Of a stretch of 17,220 bases of DNA, positions 17,073-17,220 are shown in pieces (positions within the stretch are counted from its first letter, which is position 1; each line of letters begins with the position of its first letter). The stretch lies in contig DAOWAG010000004.1 of assembly GCA_030634715.1 (NCBI GenBank), positions 1 through 17,220 on the forward strand, in the 5' to 3' direction. The notes beneath the pieces are model-generated. The model searched no databases. It saw only the letters and a program-made list of their open reading frames with translations, and had not been told where the DNA came from. Both the position numbers and the translations under genes were made by a program. Origin of the DNA: Candidatus Aegiribacteria sp. (lineage in GTDB: Bacteria; Fermentibacterota; Fermentibacteria; Fermentibacterales; Fermentibacteraceae).

Positions 17073-17220
17073 CTATCTAACCCCTTTACCGGATCCAGCC
17101 TGGCTGCTTTCATGGCAGGAAGTATTCCAGAACCGATACTGAGCAGGAGCGCAATGAATCCCACCAGGACAACTTCCGGAATTAAGACTCTCACCGGGAT
17201 CTTCTCATGAAACGAGTATA
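17069..17220 (-). CDS. FtsX/MacB-type ABC transporter permease, C-terminal end (partial)
   Basis: Reading the minus strand from the right edge, the frame encodes about 50 residues to a TGA at 17071-17069. It contains a hydrophobic segment VVLVGFIALLLSIGSGILP followed by AMKAARLDPVKGL. That is the conserved end of FtsX-like permeases, which close with a last transmembrane helix and then the P-A-x-x-A-A-R-L-D-P-I-x-A-L-R motif. Such permeases work with an ATPase in lipoprotein release (LolCDE), macrolide or peptide export (MacB) or cell-wall control. Which one cannot be told from this fragment. The rest of the gene lies to the right of the window. Its stop overlaps the TTG start of the transglutaminase-like gene, indicating an operon. 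Confidence 0.85.
   Translation of the reverse strand, partial: YSFHEKIPVRVLIPEVVLVGFIALLLSIGSGILPAMKAARLDPVKGLDS

Overview
The window is about 17 kb of compact bacterial chromosome at mid GC (about 45% by eye). Nothing in it looks mobile: I see no transposase, integrase, phage gene, CRISPR array, rRNA or tRNA. The organism has a CarD-type RNA polymerase regulator, several proteins with N-terminal signal or anchor segments, a FtsX/MacB-type ABC permease, and free use of GTG and TTG starts behind strong Shine-Dalgarno sequences. This fits an uncultured bacterium of the FCB-like or a neighbouring candidate phylum. That placement is inference only, because there is no phylogenetic marker gene I can compare.

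Layout. (1) 1-5650, plus strand: the 3' end of guaB; a membrane-anchored pseudokinase with two LytR_C-like external domains; a CarD-like regulator behind its own sigma70-type promoter; hflX; two short unknown reading frames in the same frame, separated by a single UGA; and a flippase-like eight-TM-class (UPF0104/LPG synthase TM family) membrane protein. (2) 5647-6820, minus strand: a DUF4282 membrane protein and a secreted TPR protein. (3) 6892-9031, plus strand: dihydrolipoyl dehydrogenase overlapping mazG. (4) 9038-10477, minus strand: a REC-GAF-GGDEF diguanylate cyclase whose receiver domain has lost its phosphoacceptor Asp. (5) 10674-15237, plus strand: a secreted six-bladed beta-propeller, then a complete three-gene biotin-dependent acyl-CoA carboxylase (carboxyltransferase, biotin carboxylase, biotin carrier) with its own promoter. 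(6) 15259-17220, minus strand: an overlapping operon of an ABC permease (3' end only), a transglutaminase-like protein with a Cys-His-Asp triad, and a calcineurin-like metallophosphoesterase.

How they work together. The carboxylase genes form one enzyme, probably propionyl-CoA carboxylase feeding the methylmalonyl-CoA route. Lpd and MazG are housekeeping functions (2-oxoacid dehydrogenase or glycine cleavage E3, and NTP clean-up). CarD, HflX and guaB are core genes. The less ordinary parts are the pseudokinase/LytR_C protein, the degenerate-receiver cyclase, the UGA-split pair after hflX and the permease-transglutaminase-phosphoesterase operon. I found no clear new defence or mobile system. 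The most original candidates are the pseudokinase architecture and the envelope operon at the right end.
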